From Lyophyllum atratum (Eukaryota > Basidiomycota > Agaricomycetes > Agaricales > Lyophyllaceae): a stretch of 64,000 nt of DNA. The notes below the pieces were generated by a model, which was given only the letters and a program-made list of their open reading frames with translations, did not search any database and was not told the DNA's origin. The first letter of the stretch is position 1. The number at the start of each line of letters is the position of its first letter. The translations under genes and the position numbers were made by a program. The stretch is from assembly GCA_014905825.1 (NCBI GenBank), contig JACGCN010000011.1, positions 310,001-374,000 of the forward strand. Direction: 5' to 3'. Below are positions 22,089-33,334 of this stretch, piece by piece.

Positions 22089-23766
22089 TCAAACATACCG
22101 GCCCCCATCCTGTCCGACCCCGAAGTACGCAGGCCCGTTATCATACCCATACGCTCTACGAGGCGCAAAGCTGGGCGGGCCCGGGGTCAAGCTGTACGCC
22201 GAATGCATCAGAGGCGATATCTGCAGCATCACAGGCCGCTGCTGCTGCTGCTGCTGCTTCATCTGCGTCTGCCTCTGTGGCTGAGGCCGAGCCTGATGGT
22301 GCGGTAGAGGGTCGGCCACGTCCCCATCACCATTTCCCGGGCCATTGTCATTGTACAGCCGGCTATACCCATCACGAGCATTGTTGGGGTAGGCCTCCAG
22401 ACCGTATGCATCTCCTGGCTTGGAGACGGCGAGGCTGGCGGGGTGGGACGGGTCGGTGGTTTGGCGGTAGTAGGTGTAGGCGAGGAGGAAGAAGGCGATG
22501 GCGGGGATGAGGGAGAAGGCGAAGACGGCGACCACTTGGGAGATGGAGCCGCGGGACCATGCGGTCAGGCATTCTGGTGCGGAGGTGTTAGGGTGGGTGG
22601 AAGGAGGAAGGGAAGGGAGGGGGACGTACGTTGTTGTGCGATTTTGATGGTAGGGGATTGACCGTGGCGGAGCTTGCCTCGCTGGAAGGGGTCGGCTTGA
22701 GAGTCTAGAGAGAGGGAGGCTGGGGGATGCTTACGAATACGGCTTTGGAGATCCAGCTGCCGCTGACGGATAGCGCGACACACTCGTTGATGATGTCCTC
22801 CTACACGCGTCGTTAAGCATCATCAACCCTGATAAGCACTATCCAAACGTACAGCGAGTAGGAAGTACTCCACTCCCGTGACGAAACCTGCCGCTGTGAT
22901 GAGGAGAGCTGAGACGAACGCTAGATGCACATAGATACGGATCAACGTAAGATGTTGCTGGTAAGTTGGCCAAGTATCAGCGGTTGGTCAATCGAATGGG
23001 GATTGGGATGGAACGTACCATGGCAGCGCTGACGGCACCAAATATCTGGAGTACAGCAGTGAGGAGGTATAACGCGCCCAGCGCGAGGGAGATTTGAGCC
23101 AGCTTTGGGACATTGTCTACATAGAGATGTGATTGTAAGAGGCTCGTCCTATAGCAGTACTGCAAATGAGGGCATACGGGTATGGTCAAAGTCGACGTCT
23201 TGGAATGTCGAGATCTGAGGTGACCGTTTCAGCAGGGGAGATGTAGGGACGGATAAGGGTACATACCGCCCTGGATAGATCAAAGTTGTGGCGGTCAGTG
23301 ATGGTATCGGGCATTCTAGGGATGAAGGACATACGACATCAGAAACCTGAGGGCGTTGACGGCGGCGACTGAGGAGGCGTGACCATGAGTACTACATAAC
23401 GGGATAGTAGGCTGGGCACGACATACCAGCAATGACCAAATTGCGCCAGTTTGCTTGATACACCTGCGCAGCGAACGTGTAAATCTGGGACAAGAACCCA
23501 GGTTGCGGCTCAGCCTCAGCCTCAGGCTTGGGCTGTGGTTGAGGAGGCGGCCGCAGGCCTATGACAATACATCATATTCGTGTTAGCGTCCGAATTAGAT
23601 ACCTCGTTTAGCTGACGGGTGACAACGGACCTGGACAGGTGTTATCGACTGTATAGAGGCGCAGGCATGAGCAATTGCCAAATATAGATGTAGCGATGTA
23701 GCCGGTAGGATACAGCCTTAGAATAGACTCACGTTGCAACTGGAGCGGGGGAGGACGTGTCAACAT
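22089..23766 (-). CDS. multi-pass membrane protein, paralogue of the divergent gene
   Basis: Multi-exon gene. It opens with MLTRPPPLQLQ; later exons give FLSQIYTFAAQVYQANWRN, AAVNALRFLM, ISTFQDVDFDHT, then NVPKLAQISLALGALYLL-TAVLQIFGAVSAAM (membrane). The last exon starts with VAVFAFSLIPAIAFFLLAYTYYRQ (membrane). The cytoplasmic-type tail is Pro/Gln-rich with a CAG-encoded glutamine run (about 22240-22260). I see four to five probable membrane helices and no catalytic motif. The family is not one I can name. Gene order and sequence (NVP-xxA-x-IS-ALGALY, then AYYRQ-DP) match the plus-strand gene starting at 24383, so the two are divergently transcribed paralogues. Inner exon borders are approximate. 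Confidence 0.6.
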
Positions 23767-24382
23767 GTCTTCTTGTCTGCTGCTGGAGGTGGTACCGGAC
23801 AAAGAGAGAAAAAGCCTGATGGCGCATAATAAGATGCCTCGGCTGCACTACAGGCCGACTATCCCGGCATCAAAGACCATCACAACATGGAGCAAGTCTA
23901 CATTTTGCTATCCGCTCTGCGGGATCGAGGATAAACACGATGTCGAGTGGGCGCTTGATGATGGACAGGCTCTCATATAGGCCATGTCGAACCCACATTT
24001 TCCCGCCATGAGTTGAGTCGTGATGCATGGTGACTGATCCCGGTACATGAGAACACGGACCTAACAATGCGGCTTGACGACGGACCCAGTGCATGGAATT
24101 CTACTATTCGTCCCTATTTTTGTGATATCCATAGCTATAGCTGCCAGTTCGTGTACGTATGAATAGAAGTCAATGGAAACTTACGACAATGGATGCCGCG
24201 GTGACCGATGTTGTCATCTAAGGGCCCTGCCAAACAAAGGTACCGCCACTGTCCACCTGTTGCACGCGCAGCACCTCCGACACTGCTTCTCCACCATTCA
24301 TCTTGTCTCCCATCCACCTACTTCTCCACGCCTATAATACCTTCAAACTACTGCTCTGCGCGTTTCCCACAAGCAAACCGCG
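23767..24382. promoter_or_regulatory. shared upstream region of the two divergent membrane-protein genes
   Basis: 616 bp between the two opposing ATGs, with no coding signal. It probably holds both promoters. CCACC/ACACC pyrimidine-rich leader sequence precedes the plus-strand start. Confidence 0.45.
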
Positions 24383-26060
24383 ATGAACACCAGACCACCG
24401 CCCCAAGGTCAATCCCATTCACACTCACAGTTGACTACGTCGTCTTAATGCCTTGTTTCAGGCAAGTGCCTGCCCATCAGATCCTCATTGCGAAGATGCC
24501 TTCGCAGAAGGAGGATCTCTGTCTATGTATACCATACTGATAAAGTCATTCGTCGTTTCAGGCGCCCCACCATCATATGCCTTTGTAACCCGCGTTTATC
24601 GACGAAACCTGCGACCTATTGTGATTTCGAGTACGTCTCATTCTACTGCGCTCATTCATTACGTTGTAACTATTGCCGCCAGCCGCGTTTCTTGGTGCCA
24701 TATGGGGCTTGTTCTCGTGCGTACCTAGTAATCTTGATTTCTGACACCAATTCTGACACTGTCATCCGTTCAGTGGTGTACGGCGTCTATGTGCTTTGCC
24801 CGCATGACTTCAATGCTCACTCACCATTGGAATGTAGATTGGTTGGATTAGAAGCTACGACATCGATAGAACTCGTACGTGTCCCTATTTCGTACTCTCT
24901 GACCATCTATCTAATGGTCTCCACAGAAAATGTACCGCATATTGCAAATCTCTCAATCGCGCTGGGCGCATTATATATGGCGATCTTTGTCATAGGAGTA
25001 AGTGGCATATGCATACAGTGTTGCTAGGCGGAAACTGATAGAAACATTTCAGGTTTTCGGAATGTATAGCGCGGCTACTGTAAGTTGTTCTCATGACGCC
25101 TAGTCCCCAAACCTATCTCTAATTTACCTTCAGCAACGCGTGGGACTCATCCGGATATACACCCTCCTCGCGTGCTTCGCGACCCTTATTGTCATTGGCT
25201 CGGGCCTCGCGCGCGTCGTCACGCATTTTATCTGGAAGGTATACACCTAATTGTTTAACACCCTTTGTTGATGTTCACTGAGTTCTGTGTCATAGAATGA
25301 TATTATTTCAGAGTGCACGACGCTTACTACAAACAAGCGTGTCGTCTACGTACGTTCCTTTAGGATATCGTTCTGTTGACGTATTCGCTGACCTCAGATT
25401 CAGTATGGATTCTGGGGGCCTATCGAAGCCGACATTCTCGATCCCGAGGAAGCTGCTGCTTGTTCGTCATTTCATCATTTAATGGATAGAACTATACTGA
25501 CTTTCCCATAGGGTGTCGTAAATACTGGGACCGCGATTCATGGTCAGAGGTCGTCGCATTCCTAATCCTAACAGGTACTTCTTCCCCTCCCCGCCGCCCT
25601 CCCCTCACTAACCCCTCCCCTCCCCCGCGCAGTCCTCGCCTCCCTCTTCACAATGCTCGCCTTCGCCTACTACCGCCAACTCCTCGACCCCACCAGCCCC
25701 GCCAACGCCAGCCGCGCCCCCTCCAGCCAAATCCGCACCGGCGACTTCCCCTCCCACTACAACCCGCCCTACAACGCCTCCGTCCCCAACCTCTCCTACT
25801 CCTACGGCCGCGGCGCCCCCGCTCCCTACTCCGCTCAGCCCCAGTACGCCGCCCCGGCTGGCGCGCCACCCGGGCACGACGAGTCGTTCGTGCCGCCGTA
25901 TGATGGGAAGCCGCCGGGGTATTCGGGGGGAGATGCGAAGGGCTATGAGGTGGATGGGAAGGATGGGAAGGACCCGTTTGCGGATTTTGAGGCGGGTGGG
26001 AGGGAGGAGAGGGATGTGACGAGTCGGCCGTATCCTGGTGGGCCGGAGGCGTTCCGATAG
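24383..26060 (+). CDS. multi-pass membrane protein, paralogue of the divergent gene
   Basis: Starts MNTRPPPQ (24383-24407, then a GT donor), parallel to MLTRPPP of its partner. Further exons read APPSYAFVTRVYRRNLRPIV, AAFLGAIWGLFS, ENVPHIANLSIALGALYMAI, GLIRIYTLLACFATLIVIG, ARVVTHFIWK, and a final exon (after an acceptor about 25632) VLASLFTMLAFAYYRQLLDP. The C-terminal tail of about 120 aa is disordered, rich in Pro, Tyr, Gly and Asp, with two DGKDGKD-like units. Four to five membrane helices are likely. Codon use in the last exon is strongly GC-biased at third positions, unlike its neighbours. Function unknown. Confidence 0.62.
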
Positions 26061-26773
26061 GGTTGGGTGATTTGTTGGACTTTTTAATGGGCCTTTTAGT
26101 ATGGTACTGGTTATTTCTGCTTGCCCTTTCATGTATAGCATAACTTCTTTTTTCCCCTGGACAGTGTCAAAATATAATGTGTAATTACGTGGCCCCAATA
26201 GCCTGGTATCTGGCTGATACTCATAGTATTCTCTTCTCTGCGTCGTTCCATGCGTCGTGTATTTTAAGAACTCTTCATTCATTCATCATAGGTACTATAC
26301 AGGTACGTGTGACACCGAGAATTGAACTGCTGTGGGTCCTCGAGCTCGAGAAAGCAGTGGCTGCGGCACCCAGGTGACTTAAGGAGGATGGATGTCTGCA
26401 TGAAGTTAGGCTAAGTCTGCACCGAGGCGTGAAAGTGGCTGAATGGGAGCTTCGAATGCTGGTGTTTTTCCATCGAGATCGAGGGCGTGCACCGGGTAGC
26501 CTGCGATGAGCAGCGTCTGCGGAAGGATAAGGATTTTATGGCGAATTTCGAGGGTCGAGATAGGCGCAACCGGGGCCGTCGTCGGTGATGACCGTGTTTG
26601 GGAAGCGGATTGGAGGGTCGTTGATCCTCGATCAGAGCGATCACAACCGTGACCCTCAAGATATCTCCGGGCACAGCTATGCACAGGCTACAGCTACGCA
26701 CGGCTTCATAACTACCTGGCTTCAGAATCTCTTTCCTTTACAGTCAACCATTGTCTCTGATTTTTCTTCTTCA
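26061..26773. other. intergenic, no gene seen
   Basis: Contains the 3' region of the membrane-protein gene and the upstream region of the MLKL-like gene. A 92-96 codon frame near 26406-26701 (minus) has no motif. Confidence 0.45.
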
Positions 26774-29451
26774 ATGCCTCCAAAGTCTAAGTCATCCGGC
26801 GGGATTTTCGGGAAACTTGTCGCGATTCGATCAAAGCGCGTTTCAACACCTGCACCCCCTCTCAAAGAATCCGACCGTTCGGTGCTTGCTCTCGTGTCTC
26901 GATCTGTGCCCTTGTCGACAATCGCTGCTACTTCGGCCTGTACTGACAATGCAAACAATAATTTCGGCCAGGCTGTTTCTACCACTGTTGCCCGCATCAA
27001 CTCCGAAGGACGCCGCGACTCTTTCGCTCATAAAGCCCGCGACTACGCGATCTCCGGGCTTACTGTCATACAACCTATCGCAGACGCAGTTCCAGTGGTG
27101 GGATCACCGATCAAGGCTGCCGTCGGGACCTTGCTGGAAGTCCTGAAGGCCATTGATGTGAGCAGTGAATTCCTTCTGTAGTACCTGACGATAACAGGGT
27201 TTTCCCAGCGAATGAGCCAGAACAACGATGACATCGAAGCCTTGAAAGAAAAGCTCTATCGTCTGGACGGCCGTATTTCCGCAATGCCTGCTGCCCGATC
27301 GTCGTCGATCGCCAAGCTCCGAGACGAGTTAACTCGGTGCGCATTTGCCTTTAACGTGTTTGTCTTGCGGTCTAATGTTACTTGCACTCGTCAGATACCT
27401 GACCGAAACATCGAAGAGGTTGAAGGCTGCATGCAGCTATTCGACGTTGAGATATTCGACCATCGCGCAAGACGTCAATCGGTGCTCTACGGATATTGAT
27501 CATTTCCTCATCGAGTACTCGGTAACTACTTCGAAAAAATAGCCACCATCCACCTTCAGACCATGCCATTGTACAGACACTGAGCAATATGTGGCTCGAA
27601 AATTATGTCGAGGGTTTTAGAAACGAAATGAGCTCGATGCGGGGATTCATGTCCATGACGATGAAGGCCATCCGATTAGTGGATGCGACTGGGCGCGACC
27701 ATGCAATACCTATGAGTCTTGCAGGGTCATACGAGGTACAAATTCAATGTAAAATTGACATCCGCCAACTTGAACAGCACAATTTCGCAGCAATTCGACC
27801 AAGCCATTCAAATCCTCTTTCTACGAGGCACAGCTGACGACACGGTGAAAGACAGAGTGCTACGCGGGTACACAAAAAGAGGCGAGTATGATTTATGTAT
27901 CGATGATGACAGGCAGATAGTCCCTATAAGCAGCCAGGAGAGTGGATGGTCAAGAGTTCAGCCGGGGACAACAGTGGTGATGAGGATAACGTTGGAACAG
28001 CTGAGCCCGAACAATCGATATCAGTGTCCCAGGTGCAAGGCCTGGACGGCTCTCCAGGAAAATTATCGAGGCTCCTCCATTGATTGGTATCACCTTCTCT
28101 CCCGATATCACGTTATTGTCTTCTGACTAGCTATACCAAAGTGACGCATGCCAGAATTCTCGCTTTCAAGTTACAAATATCACAGAAGACAGTGACCAAG
28201 GCATCCAGTTTCGAAGAACGGAAGATCATCAAGTAGGAGAATTACAACTTATTAAAAATGTTCATATCTTGCGTGTAATTACATTTCTCATATTCTGTGC
28301 ATACCTGGAGGCTGAGCGTGTTTGCAGGATGTGGGTAATGCCGTCTCACGAGCTATTAATCGGAAACTGAGGATAATTATCCTCCTTTGTATTCTCAGGA
28401 AGTGGGTCATGCCATCTCATGAGCTAATGATCAAACCATGACCGTATTTCTCATCCTTTGCATCTTAGCTGGTGCGTATTGCCATCTCATGAGTTTCGTG
28501 TCAGATCCTGACCATGATTTTTCCTGTTGTATGCTAGTGGGCGAGTGATATCATCTCATGAGCCACTGATTCGCCTGTGACCATTTTCTACCTCCTTTAC
28601 ATTTGCAGGATGTGGGTGACGCCGTCTCATGAGCAACTAATCAGAAATTAACCATGTGTATCCTCCTGTGCTTTCTCAGAAAGTGGGTCATGCCGTCTCA
28701 TGAGCTACTAATCAGACCATGACCATATTTCTCATCCGTTGCATTATCAGGCAGTGGGTGATCCCATCTTCTGAGCTGCTGACCAGACCCTGACCGGGGT
28801 TTCTCCTTTTTTGCATTCAGTGGGTGGGTGACGCCGTCTCATAATTTCTATCTTGCGAGCAGCTAATCAGACCATGACCATGCCTCTCTTCCTTTCCAAT
28901 GACAGAAAGTGGGTGATGCCATCTCATGAGCTGCGGATTAGACCCTGACGACGCGTCTCCTCCTTTGCACTCTCAGGCGGTGGGTGATGCCATCCCATGA
29001 ACTGTTGAGTAGGCACTGACATGTTTCTTCCTCTGCATCCTTAGGTGGTTTGTGATGCCGTCTCATGAGCTGCTGATTAAACCCTGACCATATTTCTCCT
29101 CTTTTGCATCCCCAGGAAGTGGGTGATGCCATCGCAAGGGCCTCGGATCAGACACTGACCATGATTCCTCCTCCTTTGCATTTTCAGGATGTGGGTGATG
29201 CCATCTCATGAATTGCTAATCATACACTGACCGTGGTTTATCCTCTTTTGCAGCTTGCAGAAGTGTTTAGATGCAGGACCATCCCATCTCCGCACATGGT
29301 ACAAGAAACACTAAATGATTTTAACCTTTTGGCTTATTAGGCAGAGCAGGCTAGCCGGTCTCGATTTGAATATGTGGATGAAGAAGATAGAGACGAAGCC
29401 GATACAGACAGCTATCATGATGATGAATCTACAGACTCGGACTCTGGCTAG
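26774..29451 (+). CDS. MLKL/HeLo-like N-terminal bundle + ubiquitin-like (ULD_2-type) domain + zinc ribbon protein
   Basis: Exons 26774-27157, 27209-27336, 27395-27521, 27577-27735, 27791-28086, 28142-28232, then thirteen 3-nt microexons, 29254-29262 and 29341-29451 (about 447 aa if all are used). Residues about 95-220 (VIQPIADAVPVVGSPIKAAV, then heptad-like helices through LRDELTRYLTETSKRLKAA) match the four-helix MLKL_NTD/HeLo-like region seen at the N-terminus of fungal NLR and cell-death proteins. Next comes IRLVDATGRDHAIPMSLAGS with YDLCIDDDRQIVPI, a basidiomycete ubiquitin-like domain. CPRC and CDAC then form a C4 zinc ribbon. The tail is acidic (DEEDRDEADTDS). The role may be membrane-active signalling or adaptor function in immunity-type cell death (inference). 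An alternative end is a stop soon after 28232 if the array is not spliced. Confidence 0.75.
28328..29253 (+). repeat. thirteen-copy tandem array of complete introns separated by 3-nt microexons
   Basis: Copies start at 28328, 28399, 28469, 28538, 28609, 28680, 28751, 28821, 28906, 28977, 29045, 29116 and 29188 (period 68-72 bp, one of 85). Each begins with a triplet after an AG (GAT, GAA, CTG, TGG, GAT, AAA, GCA, TGG, AAA, GCG, GTG, GAA, GAT). A donor follows: GTGGGT in ten copies, GTGCGT in copy 3, GTTTGT in copy 11 and a GC donor (GCGAGT) in copy 4. Each copy then has GATGCCATCTCATGAGC, a CTGAC or CTAA branch-like site, a pyrimidine tract and CAG/TAG. If all are spliced, the triplets encode DELWDKAWKAVED in frame. 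Confidence 0.9.
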
Positions 29452-30243
29452 TCTGTTGACGCCACCGTCACCTATGTATGGTATGCTGGAACAGATATGT
29501 GTTCTCGGTAGGTTCTCCTCGAGACCCCCACCCCCAGAACTGAACACTCACGGCTCATGATCACATTCAGTTGAAGGAATCAGATTATGGATGCGCCCCG
29601 GCTATACGTATACTGCTGTGATTGTACGAGTGATTGGATATGCCAGTTTGATACTGTATGCTTCATCTACAAACGATACTGAGGGCCTCAAGCATCTAGC
29701 AGTTTACTTAGCAGTGGAAGCATCTAGTGACCGAGACAGAGCGACAAGGCGATGGCGAACTATCGTCACAAGGCATTCAAACCTGCGAAGGAATGATATG
29801 ATGTGGTGGAATCGGCCCCGAATAGACTTCATCGGCGATGACAAGAAGCAAAAGATCGAATACGGGGCAGTTTCGATCAGACACTACCAAAACCCACGAT
29901 AATCATCCTGCCATAGCATAGATTGCGGCCGCGGTATGAGACAATTGACGCTCCAGATACACTGCATCGGCGATGACAAGAAATAAAGAAAGCGAATATG
30001 GAGCACCCACGGGACCCCGTCTCAATCAGATGCCATCGAAGGCGGTGGACGTACCATAATCATCTCGATAGCATAGATTCCGGCCCCAGTAAATCGACAG
30101 CTCAGATCACGCAAGGCCATGACGCCGGGAGCAATTTTGTGTTTCGGGGTGGGACAGGTCATAGCATAAGGTATGGAAAGATTTGATGCATACGAGCTGG
30201 CATGATGAAGGAGACGACACGACCAATACGACCGACCAACAAT
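29452..30243. other. intergenic between the MLKL-like gene and eL31
   Basis: A 103-codon frame at 29591-29902 (+) has no recognised motif. It partly overlaps an imperfect direct repeat: CATCGGCGATGACAAGAA occurs at 29830 and 29964, and CATAGCATAGATT-type sequence occurs after each copy. I see no supported gene. Confidence 0.45.
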
Positions 30244-30866
30244 CTACTCTACGTCCACGACGACTGTTTGCAGGCCCTACAGATCGAAAACAAAACATGA
30301 GGAACGAGGAGGGAGGGGGAGGACAGGGAACGCACATGGAATGATGTTACGGGGACGTGCGAGACGTATGTGTACAGCTTCTCCTTTGCGTTCTCATCGT
30401 CATTTCGCTTCCCTAAACCCCAAAATTATTCCGTCACATCTCCCATAACCCCACATTTAAAAAAGGCAAGACACTCACGTTCGCACTTGACACGAATCCT
30501 ATGGGGCACAGTCTTAATTCCGCGCTCCCACACGGCCTGGTTCAGACGGGGGTCGACGCGGACGTCTGCGGTGCCCATCGCCTTCTGGGCGAACTCGATG
30601 ACGGACTTAACGGCCCATGGGGCGCGCTTTTTGAAGGAGCGGCCGTGGACACGCTTGTGGAGGTGGATGGTGTACTCGCGGGTGACGACGTCTGCGAGCG
30701 CGGAGCGGGTCTTGCCGCCGGTCTGGAGTGCAGATGCGTTTTTGTTAGTTCTGTTCCATCGTAGCGCATGGCTTGTCAGAGTGTACCTTTTTCTGGGGAG
30801 CGGGGGCCTAGGGAGGGGAGAAATTAGTGGGATGAAGGGAGGACGATGAGCAGGGCGACGTACCAT
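30244..30866 (-). CDS. RPL31: 60S ribosomal protein eL31
   Basis: Exons on the minus strand: 30866-30864 (ATG alone), 30807-30787 (APAPQKK), 30722-30479, 30412-30336 and 30276-30244, giving 125 aa, the normal length. Family signatures are [80 protein letters not shown] and the [10 protein letters not shown] end. It is a component of the large ribosomal subunit near the polypeptide exit tunnel. As in eL34, the first exon holds only the start codon. Confidence 0.97.
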
Positions 30867-30947
30867 GTCTTGAAGATGTCGAGGTCGGTGAGCAAAGGTC
30901 GTAAATTGACGATCCCAGTTGTTTGGTTGGATCTGTTGTGTAAACAA
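30848..30947 (-). promoter_or_regulatory. ribosomal-protein promoter/leader block shared with eL34
   Basis: Counterpart of 18438-18538. Sequence similarity runs from TTGTTTACAC upstream, through the leader and the ATG, into the first 16 bases of intron 1, then stops. Confidence 0.8.
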
Positions 30948-31467
30948 CTTAAGGTTCAGGTGGCTTGCAGTCTTTTCGGCATCTTCCCGAGGTCATCAAT
31001 CACGGGACTGGTTGCCTTTTTTGGTAGACGTTATCTCCGCTGATTTCCCTGATTCGAAAATACGTCCGCGTTTGTCCTGATTTAGACAGCCCTTTGTGCC
31101 TTTGTCCTCCCTATGCAGTTCCCATTATCCAGCATTATCTCCTGCGAGCGCATTGTTCTCTCGCGTTCTTCCCTGTCTCGCAGACCACTGTGTACCTTGT
31201 CTTATTCACTGACGCCATATGCTCTTGGTCTGTGAGAACGCGGCTGATTCACTGAATAGAAGGGTTGCCAGCACCCGGGTTAAGGCTGGGTGGGAATGAC
31301 AGAATCCAGGTACCTCGTGCATGTTCGATTTTCATGATGCGGTCTATATAAGACGTGTGCGCACTCCCTTTGTGGTTCAACTCTTCCTTGAGTCTCCTCC
31401 CACTTCACGCACCTTGTGAACGCCCCTCTTTACGAGCACCACCCCACCTCCCTCCCTAATAATCATC
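30948..31467. other. intergenic, promoter regions of eL31 and the CFEM gene
   Basis: Divergent spacing between eL31 and the CFEM gene. A TATATAAG element at about 31345-31352 lies some 115 bp before the CFEM start, which suits a TATA box. No coding signal was found. Confidence 0.5.
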
Positions 31468-32131
31468 ATGCGTTTCTCACTCGCCGTCCTTGCCCTCACC
31501 GCTGCCTCCGCCTCCGCCTCCGTCCTGTCGCGTCAGGCAGGCGGCATCCCAGGTACGCCTCCTGCTCCTGCTCACCGTATGCATATCTCAACACTCACGT
31601 ATTCCTCACAGAATGTGCCCTCCCGTGCCTCGCCGGCCCTGACGTCGACCTCCACGGTTGCGCCGGCAACGACAACGCCTGCCTCTGCAAGAACGCAGAC
31701 TTCATCTCCGAGTCCACCGCCTGCATAACCAAGGCCTGCGAGAGCGACCCCGCTCAGCTCCAACAGGCCATCACCCTTGCTCAAGGGCTTTGCGCAGCCG
31801 TCGTACGTTTCCCAATACCCTCTCTCACACCCACACAAACCCCCTGACTTTATCCACTCATACAGGGTGTGACATTGACCAGCGCGCCCGCCACCACAGC
31901 CGCCACCTCAGCGCCTGCGACTAGCCCCACTGCCACCCGCCCCACCACCTCGTAAGCCCGCCACTCCATGATGTGTAACGTCCGCAGCTGACCTTTGTCC
32001 TTCTTAGTGCACCCACCACCGGCACCAGCAGCGGCGCCGCCCCCGCCCAGACCTCCAACGGTGCCCGCACCAACACTGCCGGTGCATTCGCCGGCATCGC
32101 CGCCTTTGGCCTCGCCGCTCTCGCACTCTAA
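31468..32131 (+). CDS. secreted, GPI-anchored CFEM-domain protein
   Basis: Exons 31468-31552, 31612-31802, 31866-31951 and 32008-32131, 161 aa. A signal peptide (MRFSLAVLALTAASASASVL) is followed by a CFEM domain with all eight cysteines (EC, PC, GC, ACLC, AC, AC, LC) and the Asp just before ACLC (GNDNACLCKNADF) that coordinates haem iron in characterised members. Then comes a Ser/Thr/Ala/Pro-rich stalk and a C-terminal hydrophobic segment (AFAGIAAFGLAALAL), which is a GPI-anchor signal. Such proteins act at the cell wall or membrane in haem/iron capture or host interaction. A TATA-like element is about 115 bp upstream. Confidence 0.92.
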
Positions 32132-33330
32132 GCGCACCACCCACCCACTTTCGAATTCTGTGGTACCCTACCTACCTCATCCCCACCCCACCCTCTGGTA
32201 TTCATCACGAACACTACAGTGCTCACAAGGGTTTCCCGGGAAGTGGTAGTTACTTAAATATCTATATATATACTTTGTCGTGTCTTGCTCATCGTCGTTG
32301 TCGCTTTGTTATCGGTATGGATTCAGAAAGTACATTACTGGGCCTGTAAATTGAAACGTTCTTTTGGGTTTTTTGGAATAGCAAAAGTGCTGTAACTGTT
32401 TGCGTGTGGGCGTTGTGGGTGCGGAATCATGATGCTGATCTTAGGTGTTCGGATTTCATGTGTCCTTGGAGTCGGGGAGCCGCTTCCATGCGCTCTGGAG
32501 ACTGGGATCTGAATCTGATGCTTCCCGTCATCTCCAAGGGTCCCCGCCAAGACTTAAACATGGGATCGAGAATATGCCTCACTACTTCGAAGTCAGTGCT
32601 TGATGCATCTCAGCGATGTGGCACGACTTTCGTTTGAACGACGGAATGAGGAGACACCGCAACAGTTACAGCAGTTACAGAGGTATGTAGGTGTTGGATC
32701 ATAGCTGTGTCACTTAAGTGAGCTGAAGGAACATGTACAGAACGCGGGGAACGCGATGGACCGGTACTTGATCGTGATCACGAACTATAAGTATCATAGA
32801 ATTCGGACTCGTTGCTACGTCGCATGGGCTCACCGTAAGAAAAGAAGAGAGTGGGGAGATGTAGTGATACATACCCGCGACTCGAAGGCCGCGTCGCGGA
32901 ACAGGAAGGATGCATAGGGTACCTTATGGAAGGGTACCAGACATCTTCGATTCAGCATCGATACTTGAGTATCAGCAGGTCCCAACAATCTCCAGAGCAC
33001 CCCTACCTAAGCATCCCACCGCATCATGTCGTCTCCTCTTCGCAGCAGAAGCAGCAAGGAAGTGGCAGAAGTAGCAGCAAGCCCTCGTGGAGTGTGTACC
33101 GCGTCACGCAGGCATGCAGGAGGGCGAGCCGGTTGACGGTCGCTCAGATGGTCGTTCAACGCTTAACTGTGCCGGGATTCCGCGAGGGATGGTGCATGCC
33201 GGGCGGGAACGAGTGGGATGCGGAACCGGAGCGTACGAGTGGAGTCTAGACGAAGACGGGCGCGTAGATTTTTTGTTCTGAGGCGCGTTGGCGTGGGGTC
33301 GAGAAGGCAAATGGATGGGAATCAAAGTTA
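32132..33330. other. gene-poor stretch downstream of the CFEM gene
   Basis: The CFEM 3' region is followed by about 1 kb with only short, overlapping, motif-less frames (for example 32851-33249 +). Confidence 0.45.
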
Positions 33331-33334
33331 TCGC

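Noticed and set aside
22225..22262. CAG/CTG triplet repeat as a microsatellite of interest
   Set aside because: It encodes a short glutamine run in the membrane-protein tail, common in disordered tails.
25608..26282. Long minus-strand frame rich in Gly and Val, Arg-rich repeats
   Set aside because: Complement of the GC-biased last exon of the plus-strand membrane-protein gene.
28328..29253. CRISPR-like array
   Set aside because: Repeats and spacers do not alternate; the whole unit repeats with intron signals, in a eukaryotic gene.
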